This document shows, piece after piece, positions 52,298-59,952 of a stretch of 64,000 nucleotides of DNA. The notes under the pieces were generated by a model, which did not search any database, had not been told where the DNA came from, and was given only the letters and a program-made list of their open reading frames with translations. Each line of letters starts with the position of its first letter. Position 1 is the stretch's first letter. The DNA lies in contig CAJTOH010000004.1 of NCBI GenBank assembly GCA_910577685.1, forward strand, positions 62,001 to 126,000, read 5' to 3'. Made by a program: the position numbers and the translations under genes. The DNA comes from an uncultured Dorea sp. Lineage in GTDB: Bacteria > Bacillota > Clostridia > Lachnospirales > Lachnospiraceae.

Positions 52298-53071
52298 TTA
52301 ATTTTCCAAATATTTCAGTTCGCCGAGAGGTATATAGGTACGCCGCGTATCTTTCGTCACAACTTCTATCTTGGATTGACACGTAATTTTTGTCCCCTCC
52401 GGCTCCAGTGCATACACGTCCCTGCGGTGGTAATGAAAAGGAACACTCTCCGGTTTCTCCCCTACAAAGTCTGTAAATGCGTGCATTACGAGATCCGGCT
52501 TAAGATTCTTTTCACTTCCCGCAGCCAGAAACAGTTCAATCCCCTCTTCTCCCAGCCGCATCTGATAGATCAAAGGTTTTATGTCCGTATCCACTTCGCT
52601 CCGCTTAGTTCTTTTTAGAACCACTATGCTTTCCTGCCCCAGAAATTCTTCAATCTTTGACTGCCATATAGCAGGAAAAGCTCTTGTAACTTCTGCGGAT
52701 TTGGCGGATTCTAAAAGAGTTACCCGATAACTTGCCGCGGCGACAATCGTCATTCCGCTGCTCTTCTTATCGTCGGGTATCCTGACCAGATCCACGACTT
52801 CCATCCCTTCCACCATTACTTCGTTCAATTGTCCGACCGATTTTATAAAGTCAATCTCTTCTCCTAATTCGATATCCAGATATTCCCCATCACTGGTAAC
52901 GCCGACTCCCAGAGGCTGCGCAAAAGACATGATCATATGCGGAGAATAGCCACCTGTAAATGCGATCGGAATCCCGGCGCGCCGCATTGCCTTCTGAAAA
53001 AACCGCATCACGTCCAGATGCCCGATAAACCGCATCACTCCATATTTACGGAACTTAATTCTTGCTTTCAA
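52298..53071 (-). CDS. TIGR03936 family radical SAM-associated protein (DUF2344)
   Basis: A 257-residue protein that lacks the radical SAM cysteine motif but always pairs with, or is fused to, a TIGR03960 radical SAM protein. The N-terminal MKARIKFRKYGVMRFIGHLD is typical. The start is TTG 53071 behind GGGGGCG, overlapping the end of its partner by 17 bases. The joint function is not known to me; proximity to RNA-related genes suggests RNA or ribosome modification, an inference only. Confidence 0.86.
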   Translation of the reverse strand: MKARIKFRKYGVMRFIGHLDVMRFFQKAMRRAGIPIAFTGGYSPHMIMSFAQPLGVGVTSDGEYLDIELGEEIDFIKSVGQLNEVMVEGMEVVDLVRIPDDKKSSGMTIVAAASYRVTLLESAKSAEVTRAFPAIWQSKIEEFLGQESIVVLKRTKRSEVDTDIKPLIYQMRLGEEGIELFLAAGSEKNLKPDLVMHAFTDFVGEKPESVPFHYHRRDVYALEPEGTKITCQSKIEVVTKDTRRTYIPLGELKYLEN

Positions 53072-54920
53072 TACATACGCCCCCTTTGTATTTCATAACA
53101 CCACAGCCCTGACACTTCACCCTGCAGTTGGGCGTTGTCTCGCCTTTTTGCGCGCGCTGCCACTCATTATATAAAAATTCTTTCGTCACGCCGATATCGA
53201 TAAAATCCCACGGGAAGATCTCTTCTGCATCCCTCTCGCGAAGATTGTAAAAGCCGATTTCCGTACCTGTATTCTCAAAGGCTTTCATCCATCTCTCATT
53301 GTCAAAAGTTTCCGTCCACGAGTCAAAAAGACATCCCAAGCGATATGCTTCTAAGATTACTTTTGACAATTTTCGGTCGCCTCTGGCAAAGACGCCCTCC
53401 AACACGGTCACCTCCGCGTCATGCCAGTGATACTTTAAGCTCTTACGGTTTAACTGCTCCTGCAGCTCATGTTTTACGACGGCAGCTCTGGCAATATATT
53501 CATCATTATTATACATCGCCGCCCACTGGAACGGCGTAAATGGTTTCGGTATAAAGAAGGAGGTGCTGATCGTAATCTGGCACTTCCCGTTACGTTTATC
53601 CTTAGGAATCTCATAATATCTTCTGGCCATCTTATCTGCAAGACGCGGAATCTCCTTCATATCCTCTGCCGTCTCCATAGGAAGGCCCAGCATAAAATAA
53701 AGCTTCACCTTATTCCAACCGCCCTCGAAGGCCTGTCCCGCCCCGTCCAAGATAACCTCCTCGGTCAGCCCCTTGTTGATTACATCCCTCATTCGCTGAG
53801 ACCCCGCCTCCGGCGCAAATGTCAGACTGCTCTTTCGGATATCCTGCACCTTGCCCATTACATCCAGAGAAAATGCGTCGATCCTTAAGGAAGGCAGGCA
53901 GATATTGATCCCGTTCCCTTTGAATTCCTCAATCAAAAACGTCACCAGCTCCTTTAGCCGGCTGTAATCACTGGAACTTAAGGAGCTTAGGGAAATCTCC
54001 TCATGTCCGGTATTCTTAAGCATCTGGTAAGCATAGCGTTTCAGGGTTTCTACGTCCCGTTCCCGTGTAGGCCGATAGATCATTCCCGCCTGACAGAAAC
54101 GGCATCCCCGGATACATCCTCTCTGAATCTCCAACACAACTCGATCCTGTGTTACTTTGATAAACGGAACCACCGGAGCTTTGGGATAATACGTATCCGT
54201 AAGACTGCTTATCATCTGTTTCTGAATCTCTGCCTTTGCGTGAGAATTCGCCGGAGTAAAAGAGGCGATGGTTCCGTCTTCCTTGTAGGTCACATCATAA
54301 AATCCCGGTACGTAGATTCCTTCGATCTCAGCCGCTTTCTCGAGGAAATCTTTCCGCGAACCGCCATTCCTCCGATTTTCTTTATAGGCGTCCAAAAGCT
54401 GATCGTAGACGGTTTCCCCCTCTCCGATATAGAACAGGTCGAAAAAATCTGCCAGCGGTTCCGGATTATAGGTACAGGGACCTCCGCCGATCACAATGGG
54501 GACAGAATCATCCCTGTCCCGGGCATAAAGCGGGATTTGGCTTAAGTCCAGAATCTGCAGGATGTTGGTATAGCACATCTCATACTGGATTGTGATGCCA
54601 AGGAAATCAAAATCTTTGATCGGATCTTGGGATTCCAGAGCGAATAAAGGAATATGCTCTTCACGCATCACTTGATCCAGATCAATCCAAGGGGAATAGA
54701 CACGTTCGCACCATACGTCCTCTTGCCGGTTAAACATATCATAGAGGATCTGGATGCCCAGATGCGACATCCCGATCTCGTATACGTCCGGAAAACACAT
54801 GGCGAAGCGGATATCCACTTTTTCAGGATCTTTCATGACACTGTTGACCTCGTTCCCGATGTAGCGGGCCGGCTTCTCGATTTTTAGTAATATTTCATCA
54901 TTTAAGGCTAATTTTCTCAT
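53055..54920 (-). CDS. TIGR03960 family B12-binding-like radical SAM protein
   Basis: A 621-residue radical SAM enzyme. An N-terminal B12-binding-like domain (about 30-170, FPDVYEIGMSHLG) precedes the radical SAM barrel, whose cluster motif is RGCIRGCRFC at about 267-276. The C-terminal part ends with a CRVKCQGCG cysteine cluster. It is translationally coupled to the TIGR03936 partner. AAAGGAAA precedes the start at 54920. Confidence 0.9.
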   Translation of the reverse strand: MRKLALNDEILLKIEKPARYIGNEVNSVMKDPEKVDIRFAMCFPDVYEIGMSHLGIQILYDMFNRQEDVWCERVYSPWIDLDQVMREEHIPLFALESQDPIKDFDFLGITIQYEMCYTNILQILDLSQIPLYARDRDDSVPIVIGGGPCTYNPEPLADFFDLFYIGEGETVYDQLLDAYKENRRNGGSRKDFLEKAAEIEGIYVPGFYDVTYKEDGTIASFTPANSHAKAEIQKQMISSLTDTYYPKAPVVPFIKVTQDRVVLEIQRGCIRGCRFCQAGMIYRPTRERDVETLKRYAYQMLKNTGHEEISLSSLSSSDYSRLKELVTFLIEEFKGNGINICLPSLRIDAFSLDVMGKVQDIRKSSLTFAPEAGSQRMRDVINKGLTEEVILDGAGQAFEGGWNKVKLYFMLGLPMETAEDMKEIPRLADKMARRYYEIPKDKRNGKCQITISTSFFIPKPFTPFQWAAMYNNDEYIARAAVVKHELQEQLNRKSLKYHWHDAEVTVLEGVFARGDRKLSKVILEAYRLGCLFDSWTETFDNERWMKAFENTGTEIGFYNLRERDAEEIFPWDFIDIGVTKEFLYNEWQRAQKGETTPNCRVKCQGCGVMKYKGGVCIESKN

Positions 54921-55154
54921 AGGTTTCCTTTCGGTCTTTGTATATATTTCGCAATTTTCTGCGCTCTGTTTTCCCTGTAGGATTCACAGGAAATCCCTAT
55001 ATTGCGGAACTTGGTTTGTAGTGTAATTATTCAACACTATGCAATACTATTGTCCGTCAAACCTGCATCGGAAAAACAGACGGTATTTTCTAAAACGCAG
55101 GCTGTCAATATTATATACATTTAAAGGAAGAACTTCAAGTAAATATCTATTCTT
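54921..55154. other. Intergenic spacer upstream of the TIGR03960 gene
   Basis: About 230 bases with no open frame I can support. It has an imperfect inverted repeat near 54984-55010 (TTTTCC and GGAAA arms around CTGT/ACAG) and AT-rich stretches that probably hold the TIGR03960 promoter. It forms the border between core genes and the accessory module to the right. Confidence 0.5.
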
Positions 55155-55259
55155 TTAATCCGGTCTGCCCATGTTCCTCTGGCAATCCGGGCAATAGACG
55201 CTGCTCCTTGCCACAGTACGGCATAGTATTTCACCACAAACCGGGCTCAAAGACTCTTT
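55155..55259 (-). other. In-frame 34-codon extension behind the radical SAM stop codon
   Basis: After the TAA at 55262-55260 the same frame stays open for 34 codons to a TAA at 55157-55155. It reads as a cysteine-rich peptide with a CPDC pair preceded by two more cysteines, like a small zinc ribbon (YCPDCQRNMG). It may be the remnant of a fused or former downstream gene, or chance. No start codon and ribosome binding site are evident. Confidence 0.35.
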
Positions 55260-56171
55260 TTATTGTTTCAACTTCGGGCAGTTGCAGTTCCCTCCGTTTT
55301 GTGCCGATTTCTTGATTTTTTCGTGATAAAAATAGTTGACAATAACAGGCGGCGCATCAAAGGGGCGGCGCATACTGTCATCATTCGTCACATAATCAAG
55401 ACCGATCTGGGCGGCGTATTCTTGCAGCTCTGTGTCAAGCGCTTCCCAATAACTGCGGTTGCCTTGGTTATAAATATCCTGATACAGCGGCAGAAGGGCA
55501 GGATATTTCTTTTTGATATAATCCAAAATGACCCTCTTGTAGCTGCCACGCAGATTTAGATTTTCCAGCCAGATCAAATTGCAATGTTCTTTTGCCTGCT
55601 CAATAATCGCCTTGACATCGGTAATGCCGGGAAAAATCGGCGAGATAAAGCAGGTAGTTCGAACGCCCGTCCGATGAAACGCTTTCATAGAGGCAAGTCT
55701 GCGTTCGATAGATACTGCCTGATCCATATCGCCTTTAAAAGTTTCGTCAAGCGTGTTAATCGACCACGAAATACGGGCATCCGGAAATGTTTTGATGATG
55801 TCTAAATCTTGTAAGATCAAATCGGACTTCGTGGCAATGGAGAGCTTCGCCCTACTGCCCTGCAGTTCTTCAAGCAATGCGCGGGTGCGGCGGTATTTTT
55901 CCTCAATCGGCTGATAGGGATCTGTTACCGAGCCGATAAACAACTCCTTGTCGTTGTATTTACCTGGGTTCTTGATTGGCTTCCAGATCTTCACATCCAC
56001 AAATTCCCCCCATTCTTCGGGATGGTTTGTAAAGCGTTTCATAAAACAGGTGTAACAATACTTGCAGGCATGTTCGCAACCCGTATAAGGGTTTACTGAA
56101 AAATCACATACGGGCAGATTAGATTTTGTTATCACGCTTTTTGCTTCAATTTCTTTTATAATCATTTCCAT
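55260..56171 (-). CDS. SPL-like radical SAM protein, mobile-pair type
   Basis: A 303-residue radical SAM protein with the cluster motif CEHACKYC (three cysteines, CX3CX2C) at about 32-39, followed by YTCFMKRF. The family includes the radical SAM mobile pair proteins of Firmicutes, often found with a MarR regulator. The end, NGGNCNCPKL, is cysteine-bearing. It overlaps the nitroreductase by 10 bases (ATGGAAATGA), so the genes are coupled. The reaction is unknown. Composition (higher A+T) differs from neighbouring core genes. Confidence 0.82.
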   Translation of the reverse strand: MEMIIKEIEAKSVITKSNLPVCDFSVNPYTGCEHACKYCYTCFMKRFTNHPEEWGEFVDVKIWKPIKNPGKYNDKELFIGSVTDPYQPIEEKYRRTRALLEELQGSRAKLSIATKSDLILQDLDIIKTFPDARISWSINTLDETFKGDMDQAVSIERRLASMKAFHRTGVRTTCFISPIFPGITDVKAIIEQAKEHCNLIWLENLNLRGSYKRVILDYIKKKYPALLPLYQDIYNQGNRSYWEALDTELQEYAAQIGLDYVTNDDSMRRPFDAPPVIVNYFYHEKIKKSAQNGGNCNCPKLKQ

Positions 56172-56701
56172 CTTCCAAATCGTATTTGTTTATCTATGTC
56201 GGGTTTATATTGCTCTAATTGCAGTTCTTCGGGATTTGCGCGGCCAATACCGATAAATACGGGTATCATATAGGTCGGCGGCACTTTCAGTTTTTTCTTA
56301 ACTATATCGTGTTCTTTATTCAGCGGTATGCGCATGGAACAGGACAGGCCTTCTGCCGCTGCCGCTAAAAAGATATTTTCTATCACACACCAGATCGTGG
56401 CAAAGGGATTTAATTTTGAAACATACTCGCCGTTCAATTCCTTTGATCTGAATAAAGGAATAATCACATATGGCGCTTTTTTCAGCATAGTATATTGCCT
56501 GGGCATAGCGTAGCCGTACATTTTTTGCCCCAATGTAATCTGATATGGCCTGGGCATATTCAGATATCTGTCGGCATCGAATTTATCTGCAATCGATTTG
56601 GCTTCTGAAAAAGCATATTCTTTTTCTTCATCGGTCCTTAATATGATAAACTGCCAATTACGGTTATGGTCCCAAGTGGGGGCTTTGTTTCCTGCTTCCA
56701 A
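56162..56701 (-). CDS. Nitroreductase-family flavoprotein with uncertain start
   Basis: An FMN-dependent nitroreductase-like protein. From TTG 56701 it has 179 residues (EAGNKAPTWDHNRNWQF at the front), shorter than the usual about 190. The frame continues 11 codons upstream, with VDFEVIKRIL as a natural N-terminus, to an ACG at 56734 that sits just after AAGGAGG and before which lies a stop. So the expected ATG seems to be ACG. Translation may rely on TTG 56701 or on a weak ACG start. It lies between the MarR gene and the radical SAM gene. Confidence 0.75.
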   Translation of the reverse strand: MEAGNKAPTWDHNRNWQFIILRTDEEKEYAFSEAKSIADKFDADRYLNMPRPYQITLGQKMYGYAMPRQYTMLKKAPYVIIPLFRSKELNGEYVSKLNPFATIWCVIENIFLAAAAEGLSCSMRIPLNKEHDIVKKKLKVPPTYMIPVFIGIGRANPEELQLEQYKPDIDKQIRFGRWK

Positions 56702-56789
56702 AATTCTTTTAATGACCTCAAAATCAACTTCCGTATTTCCTCCTTATTGTCTATTTTCTCAGGACATACAGGCATCCCCGAAGGGGGAT

Positions 56790-57275
56790 TCAATCCTCCG
56801 TTTCCCGACCCATAAGCTCTGTCAAATTTTTTGTGAATGTCCGTGAGAGGTCAATCAGCTGCTTCTGTTCCTCCTGTGTAAACATAGACATTGCCGTATC
56901 TTCTGCCCATGTGATGTGGCGGACAACTTTTTCACAGTAAGCTTTGCCTGCTTCGGTCATCCGTACTAATTTCTCCCGTTTATTTTCTTTTCGCTCTTCA
57001 ACCGTTACATATGCCTCGCTTAAAAGATTCCGTATGATCAGATTGACGGTTTGTTTAGCCTGAAAGGTGCGCCGGCAAATCTCCGTCTGCGTCACACCGC
57101 CCTTGCCATAGAAATCGTCATAATATAGAACATTGACTACTAACAGCGTTTTCGTCAACATTCCGTGGCGTTTAGAGTACTCATCATACAACGCAAGCTG
57201 CTCATTCCGAAATTTGCAGTACAGATATGCATTTTTCTTGGTTTCCTTTGTTATATCATCCACCCCCCCCCCCAT
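56790..57275 (-). CDS. MarR family transcriptional regulator
   Basis: A 161-residue winged-helix repressor of the MarR family. The DNA-binding region is near GGVTQTEICRRTFQAKQTVN and the wing near EERKENKREKLVRMTEAGK. The frame starts at ATG 57275 directly before an 11-base G tract that encodes three glycines; GTG 57263 at the end of the tract is a second start. The predicted -10 is only about 10 bases upstream of the ATG, so the mRNA may be almost leaderless. It is first in an apparent operon with the nitroreductase and the radical SAM gene and probably controls them. Confidence 0.85.
   Translation of the reverse strand: MGGGVDDITKETKKNAYLYCKFRNEQLALYDEYSKRHGMLTKTLLVVNVLYYDDFYGKGGVTQTEICRRTFQAKQTVNLIIRNLLSEAYVTVEERKENKREKLVRMTEAGKAYCEKVVRHITWAEDTAMSMFTQEEQKQLIDLSRTFTKNLTELMGRETED
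57263..57273 (-). repeat. Homopolymeric G(11) tract at the MarR start
   Basis: Eleven consecutive C residues on plus (G on minus) sit between the two candidate start codons of the MarR gene. Tracts of this length often vary by slipped-strand mispairing. Confidence 0.9.
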
Positions 57276-57285
57276 AAAGTCAATT

Positions 57286-57315
57286 ACTATACAGTCAATT
57301 TATTGACTATTTTAA
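57286..57315 (-). promoter_or_regulatory. Predicted promoter of the MarR module
   Basis: On minus, TTAAAA (57315-57310) and TATAGT (57291-57286) with an 18-base spacer. The palindrome 57293-57308 fills the spacer. Confidence 0.45.
57293..57308. promoter_or_regulatory. Palindromic MarR-type operator
   Basis: AGTCAATTTATTGACT is a perfect 7-base inverted repeat around TT. A further AGTCAAT half-site lies at 57278-57284. Sites of this size and place are typical for autorepression by MarR proteins. Confidence 0.65.
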
Positions 57316-57637
57316 GTATAGCAGATTTTGTGGATCTGTCAAGACTGCAAGCCGGTGCTAATTCCATTCCCTGTGGCTTCTATCTGCGTGAACATTCGGA
57401 TATTGCTTACAGAATGACAATAAGATATATGTGGATCATATAGAGACAAAATCTAAGCCGCCCACATCTTGATGCGTCCTCGGCTTCACCTGACGATACG
57501 CCCCACAAATTTTGCAGCCTCCTGCGCCTTGCGCCAATCTTCTCCGGAATGACCAGGAGGGTCTCCCTCTTTCGCGGCCTTTACCAGCCCCAAAACGCAG
57601 AAAAAGCATGGGAATCTTTTTAGACTGCCATGCCTTC
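57316..57637. other. Intergenic stretch without a supported gene
   Basis: About 320 bases. On minus, a frame from an ATG near 57638 reads 50 codons with a hydrophilic end (GHSGEDWRKAQEAAKF), but it has no ribosome binding site and I cannot place it in a family. It may be coding debris like the transposase fragment next to it. Confidence 0.4.
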
Positions 57638-57832
57638 TCATACACAAAATAAATTTTTAAAAACCAGTGTCACTACAGGATACCTCGGTACGGGCTTTCC
57701 TGTCTTTTCTTTCATCTCCTTATCTGCAAGAAGCTGTCCCCTGTAAGCTACACCATCATAAGAAAATAACCGCAACGGCATATCACTGTCTATATCCGTC
57801 TCGTTTTCCAAACCATATATTGCAATCCGTAC
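57638..57832 (-). pseudogene. Fragment of an Rpn/PD-(D/E)XK nuclease-family transposase
   Basis: A 64-codon frame with no start codon (a stop lies just upstream). It reads IYGLENETDIDSDMPLRL, then FSYDGVAYRGQLL, and ends with RYPVVTLV. This order is characteristic of Rpn family recombination-promoting nucleases or putative transposases (the ENQT, MPVR, YDAL and RYPVVTLVL pattern). Only the central part is left; both ends are missing. Confidence 0.7.
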
Positions 57833-57850
57833 AAGTTATTTTCTGATCCT

Positions 57851-58465
57851 TCAACTGTAAGTATCATGAATCTCCATCACACGCCGAATCTCGTCATACC
57901 CAAATCCTTTGCGCATCAGATAACCGGCCATCTTCTGCTTCTGAATATAATCTGCCGTATCCGGTTCAAACTTCTTCTTCCGAAGAAGCGCTTCCATCGC
58001 CGACTTTGAATCCTCCCGGCCATAATACTCGTCTAAAGCCTGCTTCGCCTCTTCACCGGAAATCCCCTTTCGGCATAATGCGGCGTAAAGCTCCCTTTGG
58101 CTCTTTTTATTCTTCCGTCCCTCGATGAAACTGCGGGCATATTCAGAATCGTCCACATATCCGAAGGACTTCACGTAAGCAACGGCTTCCTCCGTGATCT
58201 CGGCCGGATAGCCTCCCTGCAATAGCTTCGTGCGAAGCTGGGCTTCCGTACGTCCCATATCATTCAAAAGATGCAGCGCCCTTGCTTTCGCTCTTTTCAG
58301 GATCACCTTCTGAAGAATCTCCTGTCGGACCTCTTCATCAAGTTCTGCGTCCACCTCAATATGATACCGCTCTAATTCTCCTTTATACAAAGTGAACGCT
58401 GACTGCCCGTCCACAAATACCCGGAACCGCTTTCTGGTCACAGGTTCAATCTTTGTCACTGTCAT
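57851..58465 (-). CDS. recX: Regulatory protein RecX
   Basis: Modulates RecA filaments. The 204-residue product has the three-helix repeat organisation (ARALHLLNDMGRTEAQLRTKL, then DSEYARSFIEGRKNKK and KGFGYDEIRRVME). The start at 58465 is 32 bases after the recA stop, and both probably share the recA transcript, hence the SOS response. A GAGGATT site lies about 10 bases upstream. Confidence 0.92.
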   Translation of the reverse strand: MTVTKIEPVTRKRFRVFVDGQSAFTLYKGELERYHIEVDAELDEEVRQEILQKVILKRAKARALHLLNDMGRTEAQLRTKLLQGGYPAEITEEAVAYVKSFGYVDDSEYARSFIEGRKNKKSQRELYAALCRKGISGEEAKQALDEYYGREDSKSAMEALLRKKKFEPDTADYIQKQKMAGYLMRKGFGYDEIRRVMEIHDTYS

Positions 58466-58497
58466 AATGAATCAATCCTCTGCCGGCACTTCTTTTT

Positions 58498-59685
58498 CTA
58501 TACTTCCTCGATAAGATTATCGTCATCCGCACCGGAATCTTCCGATACATCGCCGGCGTCTTCATCCGTCTCCTTTGAGGCTTCCCCGGCGCTCTCCGTC
58601 TCCTTTGTCTTAGCAGACGCCTTCCTGCCGCCTTTCTTTCCGCCGTCTTTCGGCATCGGCTTTACATTCTTGTCCTCCAGCGGCGCATCTTCACCGATAT
58701 TATAGCTGCTGCGTATCTTCGCCTCCAGTTCGGCCATCACGTCCGGATGCTCTTTCAGATAGGTCTTGGCATTCTCACGTCCCTGTCCGATCTTGTCGCC
58801 GTTATAAGCAAACCACGCGCCGCTTTTGCTAACCAGCTTTAAATCCACGGCAAGGTCAAGAATATCACCTTCTCTGGATATTCCCTTACCGAACATGATG
58901 TCAAACTCCGCCTCCTTAAACGGCGGCGCAATCTTATTCTTTACTACCTTCACCCGGGTTCTGTTCCCCACCATATCCCCGCTCTGCTTCAAAGTCTCAA
59001 TCCTTCTGACGTCCATACGGATCGACGCATAGAACTTAAGGGCGCGACCTCCCGTAGTCGTCTCCGGATTCCCGAACATTACGCCTACCTTCTCACGAAG
59101 CTGGTTGATAAAGATCACGACACAGTTGGACTTGCTGATTACAGGGGTCAGCTTGCGGAGGGCCTGGGACATCAGCCTTGCCTGCAGACCCACATGGCTG
59201 TCTCCCATGTCCCCCTCAATCTCCTGCTTCGGCACCAGCGCCGCAACAGAATCCACGACGATGATATCCATCGCTCCCGAGCGTACCATAGTCTCCGTGA
59301 TCTCGAGGGCCTGATCTCCGCTGTCCGGCTGCGAGATATACAGCTCGTCGATATCAACGCCGATATTCTTCGCATAAACCGGATCTAACGCATGTTCCGC
59401 ATCAATAAAACCGGCGATTCCTCCCCTCTTCTGCACCTCTGCGATCATATGTAACGCAACCGTGGTCTTACCGCTGGATTCCGGTCCGTATACCTCCACG
59501 ATCCTTCCGCGCGGGACGCCGCCAAGCCCCAATGCCAGATCAAGGCTTAGGGAGCCCGTCGGAATCGTCTCCACAGCCACCTGCGCCTTAGGATCGCCGA
59601 GCTTCATAACCGTTCCTTTCCCAAAATCCTTCTCAAGCTTCGCTATCGCAGCATCCAATGCCTTCTTCTTATCTTCATTCGCCAT
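58498..59685 (-). CDS. recA: Recombinase RecA
   Basis: ATP-dependent strand exchange protein and co-protease for LexA. The 395-residue product has Walker [10 protein letters not shown] (about 65-73), Walker [15 protein letters not shown] and the L2 loop region [10 protein letters not shown]. The C-terminal about 65 residues are a highly acidic, Lys-interrupted tail, longer than in E. coli. AAAAAGGAG precedes the start at 59685. A LexA box sits in its leader. Confidence 0.97.
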   Translation of the reverse strand: MANEDKKKALDAAIAKLEKDFGKGTVMKLGDPKAQVAVETIPTGSLSLDLALGLGGVPRGRIVEVYGPESSGKTTVALHMIAEVQKRGGIAGFIDAEHALDPVYAKNIGVDIDELYISQPDSGDQALEITETMVRSGAMDIIVVDSVAALVPKQEIEGDMGDSHVGLQARLMSQALRKLTPVISKSNCVVIFINQLREKVGVMFGNPETTTGGRALKFYASIRMDVRRIETLKQSGDMVGNRTRVKVVKNKIAPPFKEAEFDIMFGKGISREGDILDLAVDLKLVSKSGAWFAYNGDKIGQGRENAKTYLKEHPDVMAELEAKIRSSYNIGEDAPLEDKNVKPMPKDGGKKGGRKASAKTKETESAGEASKETDEDAGDVSEDSGADDDNLIEEV

Positions 59686-59708
59686 CTTACAATCTCCTTT
59701 TTACACAA

Positions 59709-59722
59709 CGAACGAATGTTCG
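59709..59722. promoter_or_regulatory. LexA box of recA
   Basis: CGAACGAATGTTCG fits GAACNNNNGTTC exactly, extended by flanking C and G. It lies 7-20 bases after the predicted recA transcription start. Confidence 0.85.
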
Positions 59723-59735
59723 TTTTCTGATTAAT

Positions 59736-59764
59736 ATAGTAGTATACTTGCTACAAAATGTCAA
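59736..59764 (-). promoter_or_regulatory. Promoter of recA-recX
   Basis: On minus, a perfect TTGACA (59764-59759) and TACTAT (59741-59736), spacer 17. The spacer and -10 overlap the 18-base sequence also found in the hisZ leader. Confidence 0.7.
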
Positions 59765-59836
59765 CACCAAATTCAGGAAAAAAATGAAAATCTTTGGATT
59801 TATCCGGACGTACCTCTTAGAAACTGTTCAGAAAAA

Positions 59837-59868
59837 CAGAATTCATCAGACCCCTCGAAACAATTCTG
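59837..59868 (-). terminator. Hairpin with T run upstream of recA
   Basis: On minus, CAGAATT (59868-59862) pairs with AATTCTG (59843-59837) and is followed by TTTTT. It could end transcription from dacF or from the promoter at 59878-59907. Confidence 0.45.
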
Positions 59869-59877
59869 ATTGTTCTT

Positions 59878-59907
59878 AAAATACCATATTTTCTCTCTTT
59901 TTGTCAA
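59878..59907 (-). promoter_or_regulatory. Second possible promoter upstream of recA
   Basis: On minus, TTGACA (59907-59902) and TATTTT (59883-59878), spacer 18. A transcript from here would soon meet the hairpin at 59837-59868. Confidence 0.35.
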
Positions 59908-59952
59908 CCGCCGTGTTCTAAAATATTCCTTTATAAGTAACAACAGTAACCG

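Noticed and set aside
57436..57645. Minus-strand frame of 69 codons upstream of the MarR gene
   Set aside because: Arg/Gly-rich with no homology pattern or ribosome binding site, in a region of coding debris.
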